Notes: a model not told the origin generated them from the sequence alone. A stretch of 19,157 nucleotides of DNA from an uncultured Fretibacterium sp. (GCF_938040765.1 NZ_CALIAA010000303.1:1-19157), one strand, 5' to 3'. Positions 1 to 7,157 are shown, numbered from the stretch's first letter. Made by a program: numbers and translations.

Positions 1-191
1 ATTTTAATTAAATCAATCAATAGGGAACTTTATTTTACTAAGCTTTTATGCCGTGAGACATGAGACTGGTCGTCGAGGAATGGGAGGTCCAGGAATGGAA
101 GCTCCGAGGTGAGCCCGGGTGTTCTGCGGCGGGCACGATTGGGGAGCTGCCGGAAGCGTCTCCGGGAAGAGCGGTTCGAGGAGGGTGACAC
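1..191. other. Leader region upstream of nhaC, no gene
   Basis: No convincing gene is seen here. The first ~50 bases are very AT-rich and contrast with the GC-rich remainder, which fits an intergenic or promoter area, but I could not assign a -35/-10 pair with confidence. A small hairpin (CCGGA 150-154 / TCCGG 161-165) precedes the ribosome binding site GAGGAGGG at about 178-185, which sets the nhaC start. Long reading frames that cross this area on the minus strand are antisense shadows of nhaC. Confidence 0.5.
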
Positions 192-1700
192 ATGAACGAA
201 GTTGCGAAAGGAACGAAGGCTTTCGAGATGCGGGGGACGGCGGTGCCGGGACTTGCCGGGGGGAGAAGCCTGAGGGCGGAGAAATCCGGAGGGGTGCGCA
301 AGGCCACGCTTGTGGATGCGGGAATTTCCTTTGGCTTCCTCATCTTCGTGATGTCCGTCAGCCTCGTCAAATTCAAGCTGGATCCGCACATCCCCATGTT
401 TCTCGGCGTGATGGCGGCCGCGGTCATGGGATTGCGACTGGGCTACAGTTGGAACACCCTCGAGAAGGCGATGATCCGGGGCATCTCTCAGGCGATGCAG
501 TCGATCATCATCCTGGCCATCATCGGGATGCTCATCGGCGTCTGGATCGTTTCGGGGGTCGTCCCCTCGATGATCCTCTATGGGCTGGACCTGATATCGC
601 CGAAAGTTTTCCTGCCCGCAACCCTTCTGATCTGCTCCATCACCTCCGTTGCGACGGGGACGTCCTGGGGAACTGCGGGGACGATGGGCGTTGCACTCAT
701 GGGCATCGCGATGGGGCTCGAGATCCCGCTGCCTCTGGCGGCAGGGGCGATCATCTCCGGGGCATACTTCGGCGACAAGATGTCCCCCCTCTCCGATACG
801 ACGAACCTGGCCCCCGCCATGGCGGGAACGGATGTCTTCACGCATGTCAAGGCGATGATCCCCTCTACGGCCGCGGCTTATCTTATCGCTCTCGTCCTGT
901 TCACCTATATGGGGCGAAATTATGGGAACACCGAGACCAGCCTGGAGAGCATCCAGGTCATACGGGACGGAATCCTCGCCCAGTTTCGGGCCAGCCCCGT
1001 TCTGCTGATCCCACCGTTCCTGGTCGTCCTCCTGGTCGCCTTCAAGATGCCTGCCATACCGGGAATCGTCATCGGCATTCTTTCCTCGGCCCTCTTGGCC
1101 CCCCTGTATCAGAGCGCCTCCCTAGGCGATATCCTGCGTTGCGCCCACTACGGCTACGTCAGTAAAACGGGCGTCGAGGCCGTCGATACGCTCTTCACGA
1201 AAGGCGGCCTGGATGGAATGCTCTTCTCCATCTCCCTGACGATCATCGCCATGATGTTCGGCGGGATCATGGAGGAGACGGGACAGCTGGAGACGGTCGT
1301 CAAAGCCATATTGAAGAAGGTGAGGACGTACACCGGGCTCGTCACCGCCACGGAGGCGACGTGCCTGTTCAGCAACATGACCATGCCGGAGCAGTACATC
1401 TCCATCGTGGTTCCGGGACGCATGTATGCCCAGACCTACCGCGAAAAGGGACTGCATCCGTCGCAGCTCTCCAACGCTCTGGAGAGCATGGGCACCGTCT
1501 CCGGCGCCCTGATCCCGTGGAATACGTGCGGTGCCTTCATGACCAATGCCCTGGGCGTTCCCACGGCCCTCTACTTCAAATATTGCTTTTTCAATCTGGC
1601 CATGCCCATCGTCGTCATCGCGATGGCCTTCCTCAAAATGAACATTCGCTGCATGACGGAGGAGGAAAAGGAGCGTCTGGCGGAGACAGGGCGCTGCTGA
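192..1700 (+). CDS. nhaC: NhaC family Na+/H+ antiporter
   Basis: The 502-residue polytopic membrane protein is predicted to exchange Na+ (or another cation, or a small organic acid in malate/lactate-type relatives) for H+ across the cytoplasmic membrane. The central segment, about residues 155-215, carries the family signature: TSWGTAGTMG, then ISGAYFGDKMSPLSDTTN and LAPAMAGTD, with the charged and polar residues inside membrane helices typical of NhaC. Roughly eleven hydrophobic segments are visible, and the length fits the family. The ATG is supported by GAGGAGGG seven bases upstream. The ~35-residue N-terminal extension before the first helix (TLVDAGISFGFLIF) is hydrophilic and slightly long for the family. 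The gene stands alone: no partner gene overlaps it, and no clear intrinsic terminator follows. The exact substrate cannot be read from the sequence. Confidence 0.93.
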   Translation: MNEVAKGTKAFEMRGTAVPGLAGGRSLRAEKSGGVRKATLVDAGISFGFLIFVMSVSLVKFKLDPHIPMFLGVMAAAVMGLRLGYSWNTLEKAMIRGISQAMQSIIILAIIGMLIGVWIVSGVVPSMILYGLDLISPKVFLPATLLICSITSVATGTSWGTAGTMGVALMGIAMGLEIPLPLAAGAIISGAYFGDKMSPLSDTTNLAPAMAGTDVFTHVKAMIPSTAAAYLIALVLFTYMGRNYGNTETSLESIQVIRDGILAQFRASPVLLIPPFLVVLLVAFKMPAIPGIVIGILSSALLAPLYQSASLGDILRCAHYGYVSKTGVEAVDTLFTKGGLDGMLFSISLTIIAMMFGGIMEETGQLETVVKAILKKVRTYTGLVTATEATCLFSNMTMPEQYISIVVPGRMYAQTYREKGLHPSQLSNALESMGTVSGALIPWNTCGAFMTNALGVPTALYFKYCFFNLAMPIVVIAMAFLKMNIRCMTEEEKERLAETGRC

Positions 1701-2075
1701 ACGAGTCACCGGAAAACAAACGCTTCGGCTGGGTGAGGCCAGTTGACTTTCTTTCCGTGCAGCCCGAAGGCGAGGCCGTGAGCTGTGTCCAGAAAGCGGG
1801 GGTATAGGATTCGTGTTTTTTGACGGACGAGGGGGCCTGAGACAGGCTGGAGCGCTGGTGGCGGTCGGCCCCTCACGCCATGTGCACCCGCCAGGCCAGG
1901 GCGTCGCAGTGCCACGGGCTGCCCCCGGCTGCCCCCGACGGAGACGTGCGGTAATTCTCTGTTCCCGAATTCACAGCGATGCGTTACAATTTTCTACATC
2001 ATAGCTGTCTGAATAGCTTCGGATCTGAGGACAAAAGCGGCGAGTAAAACTTGAAGACAACTACGAGGTGCTGCT
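1701..2075. other. Intergenic region containing left repeat and promoter candidate
   Basis: No intact gene. The segment contains an imperfect inverted repeat (CGCTTCGGCTG 1721-1731 with 1760-1772, one-base bulges in each half) just after nhaC, then the left copy of the DUF364-gene 3' end (1861-1950), then AT-richer DNA leading to the cargo genes. A weak promoter may be TTCCCG 1962-1967 with TACAAT 1985-1990 (17-bp spacing). GAGGTG at 2064-2069 is a ribosome binding site for the ATG at 2076. Confidence 0.5.
1861..1950. repeat. Left direct repeat: broken copy of the DUF364-like gene 3' end
   Basis: Bases 1861-1929 are identical to 3645-3713 (69 bp). After a 10-base insertion (1930-1939, itself a near-duplicate of the preceding CTGCCCCCGG) the identity resumes for 11 bases (1940-1950 = 3714-3724). 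Read on the minus strand, the segment encodes the C-terminal residues SPWHCDALAWRVHMA and the TGA stop (1873-1875) of the DUF364-like gene, but the 10-base insertion breaks the frame. The right copy is part of the intact gene. The pair brackets the two lower-GC genes. Confidence 0.9.
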
Positions 2076-2663
2076 ATGCTGACTACGGATGGAAATCTGC
2101 CTCATTGGGGCGGCAACGGCGTACTGCCGCCAGTCTGGCCGGGGGAATCGGGTGGCAGTCCAAGGCGCTCCCCTTATCGAGTGACTCTGACGGAGTTTAC
2201 AGAGCGGTTTGCGGCGTCCCCGGAACGGACAGCGATTTTGGGTGGTCTGCTGTGCTTTCGCAAAAAATTACATGAACTGGGCATGGTCTCCGGATTTCAG
2301 TGGTTGGACGGCAGTTTTTTGGAGCGGATTGAGCTTCTGGAATGCCGCCCTCCGCGAGATCTGGATGTTGTGACGTTTTTCGATATGCCGAGCGGGGAGA
2401 ATCAAAAGTCGCTGGCTCAAAAGGCTGCGCAGCTTTTTGAGCCCGGATTTCTGAAAAAGACCTATGCCGTTGACGGTTACTTCTGTGAGTTGGGGGGCCC
2501 TGTCGATGCGTACCAGATTCGTCGCATCGCCTATTGGTACAGTATGTGGTCGCATCGTCGTGACGGCCTCTGGAAAGGGTTTGTCCAGGTTGACCTGGAC
2601 CCGTCCCAAGACGGTCTTGCGCAAAAGATTTTGACTGCAAACGGAGGTGTGCGGCATGAATGA
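2076..2663 (+). CDS. Nucleotidyltransferase-like protein (DUF6932-like)
   Basis: The 195-residue soluble protein carries a polymerase-beta-like nucleotidyltransferase motif: WLDGSF at residues 77-81 is followed after about 13 residues by RDLDVVTFF, giving the G-S...D95-x-D97 pattern of a minimal NTase active site. The overall pattern (N-terminal LPPVWPG, then ERTAILGGLLCFRKKL) resembles the DUF6932 family as I remember it. What it modifies is unknown. GAGGTG six bases upstream supports the ATG. The stop overlaps the next gene's start by 8 nt, so the two are translationally coupled. Base composition is visibly less GC-rich than in the flanking genes, with many A/T third positions, and the pair lies between direct repeats, so horizontal origin is likely. 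By analogy with MNT/HEPN modules it could belong to a toxin-antitoxin or defence pair, but that is inference. Confidence 0.7.
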   Translation: MLTTDGNLPHWGGNGVLPPVWPGESGGSPRRSPYRVTLTEFTERFAASPERTAILGGLLCFRKKLHELGMVSGFQWLDGSFLERIELLECRPPRDLDVVTFFDMPSGENQKSLAQKAAQLFEPGFLKKTYAVDGYFCELGGPVDAYQIRRIAYWYSMWSHRRDGLWKGFVQVDLDPSQDGLAQKILTANGGVRHE

Positions 2664-3585
2664 CCAGCGCCTTTCCGTCGTCTCCGAGATCCATGAGTTG
2701 GAAGAACTGCTCGGTGCGATTCCTGAGGAAAACGTGATTGAGCGGATGAGCCTGGAGGCGCGTCTGCAAGCCTCCAGGGAACTTTTGGACGGCTTGCCGC
2801 AGGAAAGCGAGGTCCCCAAGGCCCGGCTCACCTTCAGAGGAAGACCGGTCCTTGGCCAGTACGGCATAACCGCGGACTTTGGGGCAAGGGCTGTGGGCGC
2901 TTTTTCGGACGCGTTTGCCACGATTGCGGCGGGGTTGACCGAGGGGCTGCAGGCTATGGGGCCGATCCCCAATCGGGACCGCAATCAGCTGTTGCTCACC
3001 GGCACCGCCGTCGGCTCGTTCGGCTTTGAATTTGCGCTTCCCATGTGCCAGGAAACGCTGTTTCCCGATTGTGAAAATGCCAGGGAAGCCATGCTGAAAA
3101 TCGAAGAGCTTTTTCGGCTTTCGGCAGAGGGCAGCGACGACGATATTGCCGAGGTGATCGCTGAGGTCCACCCCAGGGCCGTTAAAAAAGTGTTCGAGTT
3201 TCTTGACCTTCTGGTTCAGCAGCAGGCTTGGTGTGGTTTGGAGTTCGGCAGCCGGAGCTTTCGCTATGAGAATTGCGAGCAGCTCAGGAAATCGTCCTTC
3301 CGGCTGAGGGACGAGAATATCCAGGAACGAGAGGAAAGCTGCCGGGGAGAGTTTCAAGGCGTCCTCCCCGCGGGAAGAACGTTTGAATTCCTGTTGCGCG
3401 ATCAGGAGGGGCTGATCCGCGGAAAAATCGATGAGACTGCCGGCGACCCCGATATTTTGAATCGCCGATGGCTCCATACCCCGGTGATCCTGACCCTGAA
3501 GGTCATGCAGGTGGGACAGGGACAACCGCGGTTCACCTTGATGTCCCTGGACGACGTAACGGCTGACGACTCTGCAGCGCTGTGA
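2656..3585 (+). CDS. Hypothetical partner protein of the NTase-like gene
   Basis: The 309-residue soluble protein has no signal peptide or membrane segment, and I do not recognise a named family. The N-terminal ~55 residues are charged and helical (SEIHELEELLGAIPEE), possibly a short coiled coil. A middle region (about 60-130) reads like a compact alpha/beta domain (RLTFRGRPVLGQYGITADF, LLLTGTAVGSFGFEFALP). The C-terminal third (about 235-300) looks beta-rich and ends at LMSLDDVTAD. The ATG at 2656 is chosen over the in-frame GTG at 2647 because GGAGG (2643-2647) lies eight bases before it. It overlaps the NTase-like gene by 8 nt and shares its lower GC content, so the two probably form one transferred unit whose products act together. 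No catalytic motif is evident. Confidence 0.75.
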   Translation: MNDQRLSVVSEIHELEELLGAIPEENVIERMSLEARLQASRELLDGLPQESEVPKARLTFRGRPVLGQYGITADFGARAVGAFSDAFATIAAGLTEGLQAMGPIPNRDRNQLLLTGTAVGSFGFEFALPMCQETLFPDCENAREAMLKIEELFRLSAEGSDDDIAEVIAEVHPRAVKKVFEFLDLLVQQQAWCGLEFGSRSFRYENCEQLRKSSFRLRDENIQEREESCRGEFQGVLPAGRTFEFLLRDQEGLIRGKIDETAGDPDILNRRWLHTPVILTLKVMQVGQGQPRFTLMSLDDVTADDSAAL

Positions 3586-3602
3586 ACGGAACAAGATTTG
3601 CC

Positions 3603-3636
3603 TGAGGTGGGCCGCATCGGGCCTCAACCCTGTTTT
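3603..3636 (+). terminator. Weak intrinsic terminator after the cargo pair
   Basis: TGAGG (3603-3607) can pair with CCTCA (3622-3626) with a GC-rich loop, and a T5 tract follows at 3632-3636 after five bases. The stem is short and the T tract is offset, so this is a tentative call. Confidence 0.3.
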
Positions 3637-3644
3637 TCTGCCCC

Positions 3645-3724
3645 GCGGTCGGCCCCTCACGCCATGTGCACCCGCCAGGCCAGGGCGTCGCAGTGCCACG
3701 GGCTGCCCCCGGCGGAGACGTGCG
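3645..3724. repeat. Right direct repeat: 3' end of the intact DUF364-like gene
   Basis: This 80-bp segment contains the last ~22 codons and the stop (3657-3659) of the minus-strand DUF364-like gene plus 12 bases beyond it. It matches 1861-1950 except for a 10-base insertion in the left copy. Homology stops abruptly at 3644/1860 on one side and at 3725/1951 on the other, so the left copy is a displaced fragment of this gene end. Confidence 0.9.
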
Positions 3725-4388
3725 CCTCCACGGCGTCGGGCGTGCCCGCCGGGATGGGGACGACGAGGCGCGTCACGCCCAGGGGAGCGAAGAGCCCGTT
3801 CAGCGCGGGCAGGCCGGGCCCCTGCAGGAAGCAGCCTTTTTTGTTGCGGAGCGTCTCCGTTACGGAGAACAGCCAGCGGTCGCGCAGGGACTCGGGAGTG
3901 AGCCAGACCCACTCCGCCTCCTCCGCGCCGCGCGGGAAATCCTCCTGGGGGAAGCAGTCCGGCCCCCTTCCCTGGTCGTCGAACACGGCCACGCGCCAGC
4001 CCCAGTCGCGCATGAAGGGGAGGAGGTCCCGGTCGTACCCCAGAACGGCCACCCGATCGCCCCGGGCGCAGGTCATGACGAGGTCCAGGGGGAGGCCGCC
4101 CTCGGGAAAGGGGAAGAGCGCGGCGCAGGCCGCCGTCGCCGCCGCGAACTCCTGGGGAAACGGGGAGACGAGCAGCCGGGCCAGATGGGCCAGTCCGGTC
4201 CCGATGAGCTCCCCCGTGTGGGCCGGTCGGGCCGTGTGGGCCTCTTTCGTGGAGTCGGGGACGAAGCCGACGCCCCACCGCCCGTCCTCGGCCAGGACGT
4301 AGCTGGCGTGCCACCCCATGATCAGACGCACGACGGCGGAATCCCCCGCCCGGGGCACAGCGGCTGCGACGTCCTCGAAGAAACTCAA
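3657..4388 (-). CDS. DUF364/DUF4213-like protein (putative heavy-metal chelation family)
   Basis: The 243-residue soluble protein has an N-terminal part like DUF4213 (GRWGVGFVPDSTKE; the LARLLVSPFPQEFAAATAACAAL stretch split around 85-110). Its C-terminal Rossmann-like part resembles DUF364 (RVAVLGYDRDLLPFM, then a LTPESL turn, a GPGLPALNGLF turn and the final EAHVSAGG). Family members are thought to bind a metal or a metal-centred ligand, but no reaction is established. The TTG at 4388 is preferred: GAGAGGGGG lies seven bases upstream and the length then fits the family. The longer ATG reading from 4508 would add ~40 basic, unconserved residues that run into the rsmG promoter. The gene is divergent from rsmG. 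Its 3' end is duplicated at 1861-1950, so it seems to have served as an insertion target while staying intact. Confidence 0.6.
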   Translation of the reverse strand: MSFFEDVAAAVPRAGDSAVVRLIMGWHASYVLAEDGRWGVGFVPDSTKEAHTARPAHTGELIGTGLAHLARLLVSPFPQEFAAATAACAALFPFPEGGLPLDLVMTCARGDRVAVLGYDRDLLPFMRDWGWRVAVFDDQGRGPDCFPQEDFPRGAEEAEWVWLTPESLRDRWLFSVTETLRNKKGCFLQGPGLPALNGLFAPLGVTRLVVPIPAGTPDAVEAHVSAGGSPWHCDALAWRVHMA

Positions 4389-4407
4389 TGGGATTCCCCC
4401 TCTCCGT

Positions 4408-4437
4408 CTTTTCGTTATCTTACTTTTCGCTATCTTA
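4408..4437. repeat. Two tandem 15-bp repeats in divergent promoter region
   Basis: The unit CTTTTCGYTATCTTA occurs at 4408-4422 and 4423-4437 with one mismatch (T versus C). It lies 20-50 bp upstream of the TTG start of the DUF364-like gene, where its promoter should be. The outer copy, read on the minus strand, contains the extended -10-like TGATAAGAT. It could be a tandem operator or a duplicated -10 box. Confidence 0.6.
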
Positions 4438-4460
4438 TCACCTTCTCCCGCTTTTTTTGC

Positions 4461-4475
4461 GCGCCGCTGCGGCGC
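4461..4475. promoter_or_regulatory. GC palindrome between DUF364-like gene and rsmG
   Basis: GCGCCGC-T-GCGGCGC is a perfect 7-bp inverted repeat around a single base, flanked on the plus strand by a T7 tract (4452-4458). It lies between the two divergent genes, just upstream of the rsmG extended -10. It could be an operator, or a hairpin that ends transcription from either side. The sequence does not distinguish these. Confidence 0.4.
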
Positions 4476-4484
4476 TTGAATCGA

Positions 4485-4493
4485 TGTTAAAAT
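4485..4493 (+). promoter_or_regulatory. Extended -10 promoter of the rsmG-parA-parB operon
   Basis: TGTTAAAAT (TGn followed by TAAAAT at 4488-4493) is an extended -10 element without a recognisable -35. It predicts a transcript start near 4500, downstream of the ATG at 4492, which argues for the later rsmG start at 4525. Confidence 0.45.
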
Positions 4494-4524
4494 GGAGGAA
4501 AGGGACAATGAGGGAGATGTGTGG

Positions 4525-5229
4525 ATGGACGCGGAGCGCCTGAGGAAGGACGAGGGGCCCGGAGCTGCGGTGGAGCCCCTGGAGCGGCAGTGGCATGAGC
4601 CGCTGTACCGTTACGCGGAGCTGCTCTCGGGCTGCATCTCCGCCCGGCTGACCGGGACGCGGGGGACGGAGGAGCTCTACGACCTGCATGTCCGCGACTG
4701 TCTCGAGTCCGTTCCTCTGCTGCCCGCGTCGGGCTCCGTCGTCGACGTCGGGAGCGGCGGAGGGCTGCCGGGCGTGGTTTGGGCGATCTGCCGGCCCGAC
4801 CTGCGGGTCGTGCTGCTGGACAGCGTGGCCAAGAAGTGCCGAGCCGTCGGGGAGATCGTCCGGGCCCTCGGGCTTCGGAACGTGGAGCTCCTCTGCGAGC
4901 GCAGCGAGGATACGGCGCGGACGCGGCGCGAGACCTTCGCCCTGGCTGCGGCCCGTGCCCTCGCCCGGGCCGGGGTTGCGGCGGAGTACCTGTCGCCGCT
5001 CGTCGCCGTGGGCGGCCGTCTTCTTGCCTTCAAGGGCCCGAAGGTCGGGGAGGAGCTCGGGGAGGTCCGCGGGCGCTGGGGCCGTCTGGGGCTCGCGGAG
5101 CCCGTCGTCCGTCCCTACGGACCGGAGGGGAGCAGCCGCTGCTTCGTGATATGGGAGAAGGCCGCTCACTGCCCCGCGGGCTACCCGCGCCGCGTGGGGG
5201 CGGCTTCGATGAAAGGCTGGTGGCTGTGA
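4525..5229 (+). CDS. rsmG: 16S rRNA (guanine-N7)-methyltransferase RsmG (GidB)
   Basis: This 234-residue SAM-dependent enzyme methylates N7 of a guanine in the 530 loop of 16S rRNA (G527 in E. coli numbering). The SAM-binding motif I is VVDVGSGGGLPG at residues 72-83, followed by the acidic LLDSVAKKC (97-105), the AAARALA region (141-147) and LAFKGPK near 170. The C-terminal YPRR...SMKGWWL matches the family ending YPR-x-G-x-P-x-K-x-PL loosely. The ATG at 4525 is favoured by GAGGGAGA seven bases upstream and by the promoter position. An in-frame ATG at 4492 would add 11 residues. The stop overlaps the parA start (TGATG). This gene directly before parA-parB is a common arrangement near replication origins. 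Confidence 0.92.
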   Translation: MDAERLRKDEGPGAAVEPLERQWHEPLYRYAELLSGCISARLTGTRGTEELYDLHVRDCLESVPLLPASGSVVDVGSGGGLPGVVWAICRPDLRVVLLDSVAKKCRAVGEIVRALGLRNVELLCERSEDTARTRRETFALAAARALARAGVAAEYLSPLVAVGGRLLAFKGPKVGEELGEVRGRWGRLGLAEPVVRPYGPEGSSRCFVIWEKAAHCPAGYPRRVGAASMKGWWL

Positions 5230-5999
5230 TGCCGACGATCGTCGTGTCCAATCAGAAGGGTGGCGTGGGAAAGACGACCACCTGCATCAACTTGGCGGCC
5301 GAGCTGGGGCGTTGCGGCTACTCGGTTTTGGCCGTGGACATGGATCCCCAGGCCAACTGCACCAGCGGGCTCGGGGTCAACGCCTCGAACCTGAGCAAAA
5401 GCCTCTACAACGTCCTGTTGGGCGACATCCCCATGCGGGAGGCGATCCTGGGCACCGCGTGGGAGGGCATCTCCCTTCTGCCGTCGTCGCTGGATCTCGC
5501 CGGGGCGGAGATCGAGCTGGCCAGCACCATAAGCCGGGAGTCGAAGCTCAAGCGCCAGCTGGAACAGCTCGAGGGGTTCGACGTCGTGCTCGTCGACTGC
5601 CCCCCGTCCCTGGGCATCCTGACCCTCAACGCCCTGACCGCCTGCGACCGCCTGCTGGTCCCCATCCAGTGCGAGTATTACGCGCTGGAAGGGGTGGGGC
5701 AGCTCGTCCGCACGGTGGACCTGGTCCGAGATTCCCTGAACCCATCGCTCGAGGTCTCGGGGATTCTGCTCACCCTCTACGATTCCCGGACGCGCCTGGC
5801 CAACGAGGTGGCGGACGAGGTGAGGCGGCAGTTCGGCAGTGTCGTGTTCGACACGGTGGTGCCCCGCAACGTGAAGCTCTCGGAGGCTCCGAGCTACGGC
5901 GCCCCCATCGCCTATTACGAGGAGCACAGCACGGGTGCTCAGGCCTACGAATCCCTGGCCGGGGAGGTGATCCAGCGATGGCTGAGCGAAAGGCCCTAG
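5229..5999 (+). CDS. parA: Chromosome-partitioning ATPase ParA (Soj)
   Basis: This 256-residue P-loop ATPase is of the MinD/ParA class. It binds DNA non-specifically as an ATP dimer and moves ParB-bound origin regions. The deviant Walker A motif is KGGVGKTT (residues 10-17) with the signature lysine, VDMDPQAN forms Walker A' (36-43), and DVVLVDCPP is Walker B (118-126). It lacks an N-terminal helix-turn-helix, as expected for chromosomal (type Ib-like) ParA, and the length is normal. The ATG overlaps the rsmG stop as TGATG, and its 3' end overlaps parB by 22 nt, so the set is translationally coupled. A much longer reading in the same frame, starting inside rsmG, is an artefact. Confidence 0.96.
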   Translation: MPTIVVSNQKGGVGKTTTCINLAAELGRCGYSVLAVDMDPQANCTSGLGVNASNLSKSLYNVLLGDIPMREAILGTAWEGISLLPSSLDLAGAEIELASTISRESKLKRQLEQLEGFDVVLVDCPPSLGILTLNALTACDRLLVPIQCEYYALEGVGQLVRTVDLVRDSLNPSLEVSGILLTLYDSRTRLANEVADEVRRQFGSVVFDTVVPRNVKLSEAPSYGAPIAYYEEHSTGAQAYESLAGEVIQRWLSERP

Positions 6000-6880
6000 G
6001 CAAGGGCCTGTCCGCCCTCCTGGGCGTGACGGAGGGAAGCGCTCCCCTGGAGAAGATCTACCGCGTCGGGATCGGTGAAATTCGCCCGGACCCCGACCAG
6101 CCGCGCAGGGAGATGGACGGGGAGGGGCTGGAGTCCCTGGCGGCCTCCATCCGGGCGCACGGCGTGCTTCAGCCCCTTTTGCTCCGCGCGGAGCCGGGGG
6201 GCGGCTATCGCATCGTCGCGGGGGAACGCCGCTGGCGCGCCGCCGCGCTGGCGGGGCTGGAGGACCTTCCTGCCCGGGTCCTGAACGCCTCGGAGGAGGC
6301 GCTGCGGGAGATATCCCTGATCGAGAACGTCCAGAGAAGGGACCTCACCCCCATCGAGATCGCCTCGGCGCTCCAGGCCCTGATCCGGAAGAACGGGCTG
6401 ACCCAGGAGGACTGCGCCGCCCACTTGGGGTGGAGCCGCGCCCTGGTGGCGAACCGCCTGCGTCTGCTGAACCTGCCTGACGAGCTCAGGGAGATGCTGG
6501 CCGGGGGAAGCCTGAGCGAGGGGCACGCCCGAGCCCTTCTGGGGCTCGACTCCGAGGACGCGATGATCGCATTGGGAAGGCGCGCCGCAAACGGGGGCAT
6601 GACCGTGCGCCAGTTGGAGGACGCCATTCGGGACCTCTCGTCCGGGAGGGCCGGCCTGGAACAACGGCTGGTTCCCAAGGGACGGTTCCGATCGGTTCGG
6701 CTTCCCGGGCCCCTTCGGGCCTACAGGAGGATGGGGGTGAAGATCCGCGTCGGGCGCCGCGACGGCGCCGCCCGGATCGTCCTGGAGGAGCTGCGCGACG
6801 TCGGAGACGAACGCCTGATTCAGGCTCTCGAGGAGTGCCTGAGGCTTTTGTATCCCGAATCGGAGGGAATGGCGGAATGA
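5978..6880 (+). CDS. parB: Chromosome-partitioning protein ParB (Spo0J)
   Basis: The 300-residue DNA-binding CTP switch protein is expected to load at parS sites and to stimulate ParA. The N-terminal ParA-activating peptide is basic (ALGKGLSALLG, residues 6-16). The ParB/Srx CTP-binding domain has GERRWRAA (82-89) and ENVQRRDLTPIE (116-127). The helix-turn-helix spans about 141-164 (LTQEDCAAHLGWS), followed by SEGHARALL (180-188). The C-terminal ~40 residues would form the dimer clamp. GGGGAGGTGA at 5961-5970 is the ribosome binding site. No 16-bp parS palindrome of the common TGTTTCACGTGAAACA type was found by eye in this window. Confidence 0.96.
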   Translation: MAERKALGKGLSALLGVTEGSAPLEKIYRVGIGEIRPDPDQPRREMDGEGLESLAASIRAHGVLQPLLLRAEPGGGYRIVAGERRWRAAALAGLEDLPARVLNASEEALREISLIENVQRRDLTPIEIASALQALIRKNGLTQEDCAAHLGWSRALVANRLRLLNLPDELREMLAGGSLSEGHARALLGLDSEDAMIALGRRAANGGMTVRQLEDAIRDLSSGRAGLEQRLVPKGRFRSVRLPGPLRAYRRMGVKIRVGRRDGAARIVLEELRDVGDERLIQALEECLRLLYPESEGMAE

Positions 6881-7152
6881 CGGATAACCATGGGAAGTCG
6901 CGGTTCCGCAGCGCTTTCAGGGACGCGGCGCTTTTCGGACGCGTGATCTCGGCGGGGCTCGTCGTCGCCGGGTACGCCTTCGCGGGGGTCTACCTCGCGC
7001 GGTGGATGGAGGGGAGGGGCTGTCCCGCCTGGGGGGTCTTCCTGACTCCACTGGCCACTGCGCTCTTTGGGGTCTGGCAGGGCTGGCTCTTTCTCACCCG
7101 CCCCCTCGGCCGGGAAAGGCCGGGAGGGGAGAAGAGCGCCCCCCCTCGTTGA
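6877..7152 (+). CDS. Small membrane protein, AtpZ/AtpI-like
   Basis: The 91-residue protein has two membrane helices (about residues 21-42 and 50-72) joined by a short loop (RWMEGRGCPAWG), a basic N-terminus and a charged tail. The pattern of a helix ending in glycine and small residues, a short loop, then a second helix rich in glycine resembles AtpZ/AtpI proteins that precede F0F1-ATP synthase genes. No atp genes are in the window. The ATG shares ATGA with the parB stop, and GGAGGG lies nine bases upstream, so it belongs to the parAB operon. Identity as AtpZ-like is a fold-level guess, but the gene itself is well supported. Confidence 0.6.
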   Translation: MTDNHGKSRFRSAFRDAALFGRVISAGLVVAGYAFAGVYLARWMEGRGCPAWGVFLTPLATALFGVWQGWLFLTRPLGRERPGGEKSAPPR

Positions 7153-7157
7153 TTGTC

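Noticed and set aside
1721..1772. attC-like or terminator hairpin after nhaC
   Set aside because: The inverted repeat is imperfect with a ~28-nt loop, no T tract follows it, and the integron core bases (GTTRRRY) are not matched.
2197..4314. 705-residue minus-strand open frame across the cargo genes and the DUF364-like gene
   Set aside because: It runs antisense to two well-supported genes and in a different frame from the DUF364-like gene. Its composition is Arg/Pro/Gly-rich, as expected of GC-rich shadow frames.
4389..4508. N-terminal extension of the DUF364-like gene to the ATG at 4508
   Set aside because: The extra residues are basic and unconserved-looking and cover the promoter repeats. 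TTG at 4388 has the good ribosome binding site and the family length.
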